Below are positions 6,031 to 6,208 of a stretch of DNA of 6,208 nt, one piece after another. The notes beneath the pieces were generated by a model, which was not told the DNA's origin, searched no databases, and saw only the letters and a list, made by a program, of their open reading frames with translations. The position numbers and the translations under genes were made by a program. The stretch is from Clostridia bacterium (GTDB lineage: Bacteria > Bacillota > Clostridia > UBA1381): the NCBI GenBank assembly GCA_008668455.1, contig RQCD01000078.1, forward strand, positions 1-6,208, in the 5' to 3' direction. Every line of letters begins with the position of its first letter. Within the stretch, counting starts at the first letter, position 1.

Positions 6031-6038
6031 CACCCCCT
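6031..6038 (-). promoter_or_regulatory. Ribosome site deciding the HPr start
   Basis: AGGGGGTG overlaps the stop codon TAG of the upstream gene and lies 6 nt before ATG 6024. The alternative GTG start at 6033-6031 is part of this site and so is unlikely to be used. Confidence 0.6.
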
Positions 6039-6208
6039 ACCAGGTTTCTAAGATTTTTATAATTTGCTTCGCGTCGGTAAGACTTCGAAGTTTTTCACAT
6101 TCCTGATCGTCCTCCATAAACGATACGATCGATTGATAGAAGCCGATAATTTTTTTCTTTACTGTGTCATCCTCGTCCAGGTCGAATGCTATTAAGAATA
6201 CCATGTCA
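6037..6208 (-). CDS. EIIA-like domain, C-terminal fragment (PTS component or PRD-type regulator)
   Basis: The last 56 codons of a gene enter from the right edge and end at TAG 6037-6039. The visible part begins DMVFLIAFDLDEDDTVKKKI and ends KQIIKILETW. It aligns over its length with the end of this operon's EIIA (VELVVLLAV to KLIQIF): a hydrophobic beta strand, then helices with a KL-DAK pattern. This is the C-terminal half of a fructose/mannitol-type EIIA fold; the active His would lie outside the window. In Firmicutes such a domain directly upstream of a PTS operon is often the end of a BglG/MtlR/LicR-type regulator, controlled by phosphorylation from HPr and EIIB. A second stand-alone EIIA is the alternative. 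The stop codon is 12 nt from the HPr start, so it is probably the preceding gene of the same operon. Confidence 0.7.
   Translation of the reverse strand, partial: DMVFLIAFDLDEDDTVKKKIIGFYQSIVSFMEDDQECEKLRSLTDAKQIIKILETW

Noticed and set aside
1..6208. CRISPR arrays, tRNA or rRNA genes, transposases, phage genes
   Set aside because: No repeated spacer pattern, cloverleaf-like sequence or mobile-element protein was seen on either strand.

Overview
The window reads like a low-GC Gram-positive anaerobe of the Clostridia, probably a gut Lachnospiraceae-type genome. This rests on AGGAGG-type ribosome sites, AT-rich spacers, a Gram-positive HPr with His15 and Ser46, Clostridia-like PTS and aldolase sequences, and a secreted protein whose N-terminus resembles an S-layer-homology (SLH) repeat. 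The genus cannot be named from the sequence alone. Every supported gene lies on the minus strand, so transcription runs from 6208 towards 1.

Positions 6208 to 308 look like one operon encoding a sugar phosphotransferase system (PTS) and the enzymes that split its product. In order of transcription it holds: the C-terminal end of an EIIA-like domain (6037-6208, cut by the window edge, possibly the tail of a PRD-type regulator); HPr (5770-6024); enzyme I (4096-5763); fructose-family EIIA (3641-4090), EIIB (3315-3626) and EIIC (2206-3288); then two different class II ketose-bisphosphate aldolases (1257-2051 and 308-1174). Several ribosome sites lie inside the end of the preceding gene, which points to translational coupling. 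The whole phosphate relay PEP -> EI -> HPr -> EIIA -> EIIB -> sugar is encoded together, with its own EI and HPr. The sugar is unknown. Fructose-family EIIs usually make a ketose or hexose 1- or 6-phosphate, and class II aldolases usually cleave a ketose (bis)phosphate. No sugar kinase or isomerase is visible here.

Two places in the operon deserve attention. The 140-nt EIIC-aldolase spacer carries a perfect 14-bp inverted repeat interlaced with a 9-bp one (pseudoknot order), and a 46-codon open frame runs through it. The first aldolase ends at a TAG, yet the frame after it continues for 12 codons that resemble the family's C-terminal helix, suggesting a recent nonsense change.

After the last aldolase, a strong GC-rich hairpin with a GAAA loop (251-272) probably ends the operon. 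A sigma-A-like promoter (179-207) then drives a separate gene for a secreted protein, of which only the first 47 residues (1-143) are in the window.
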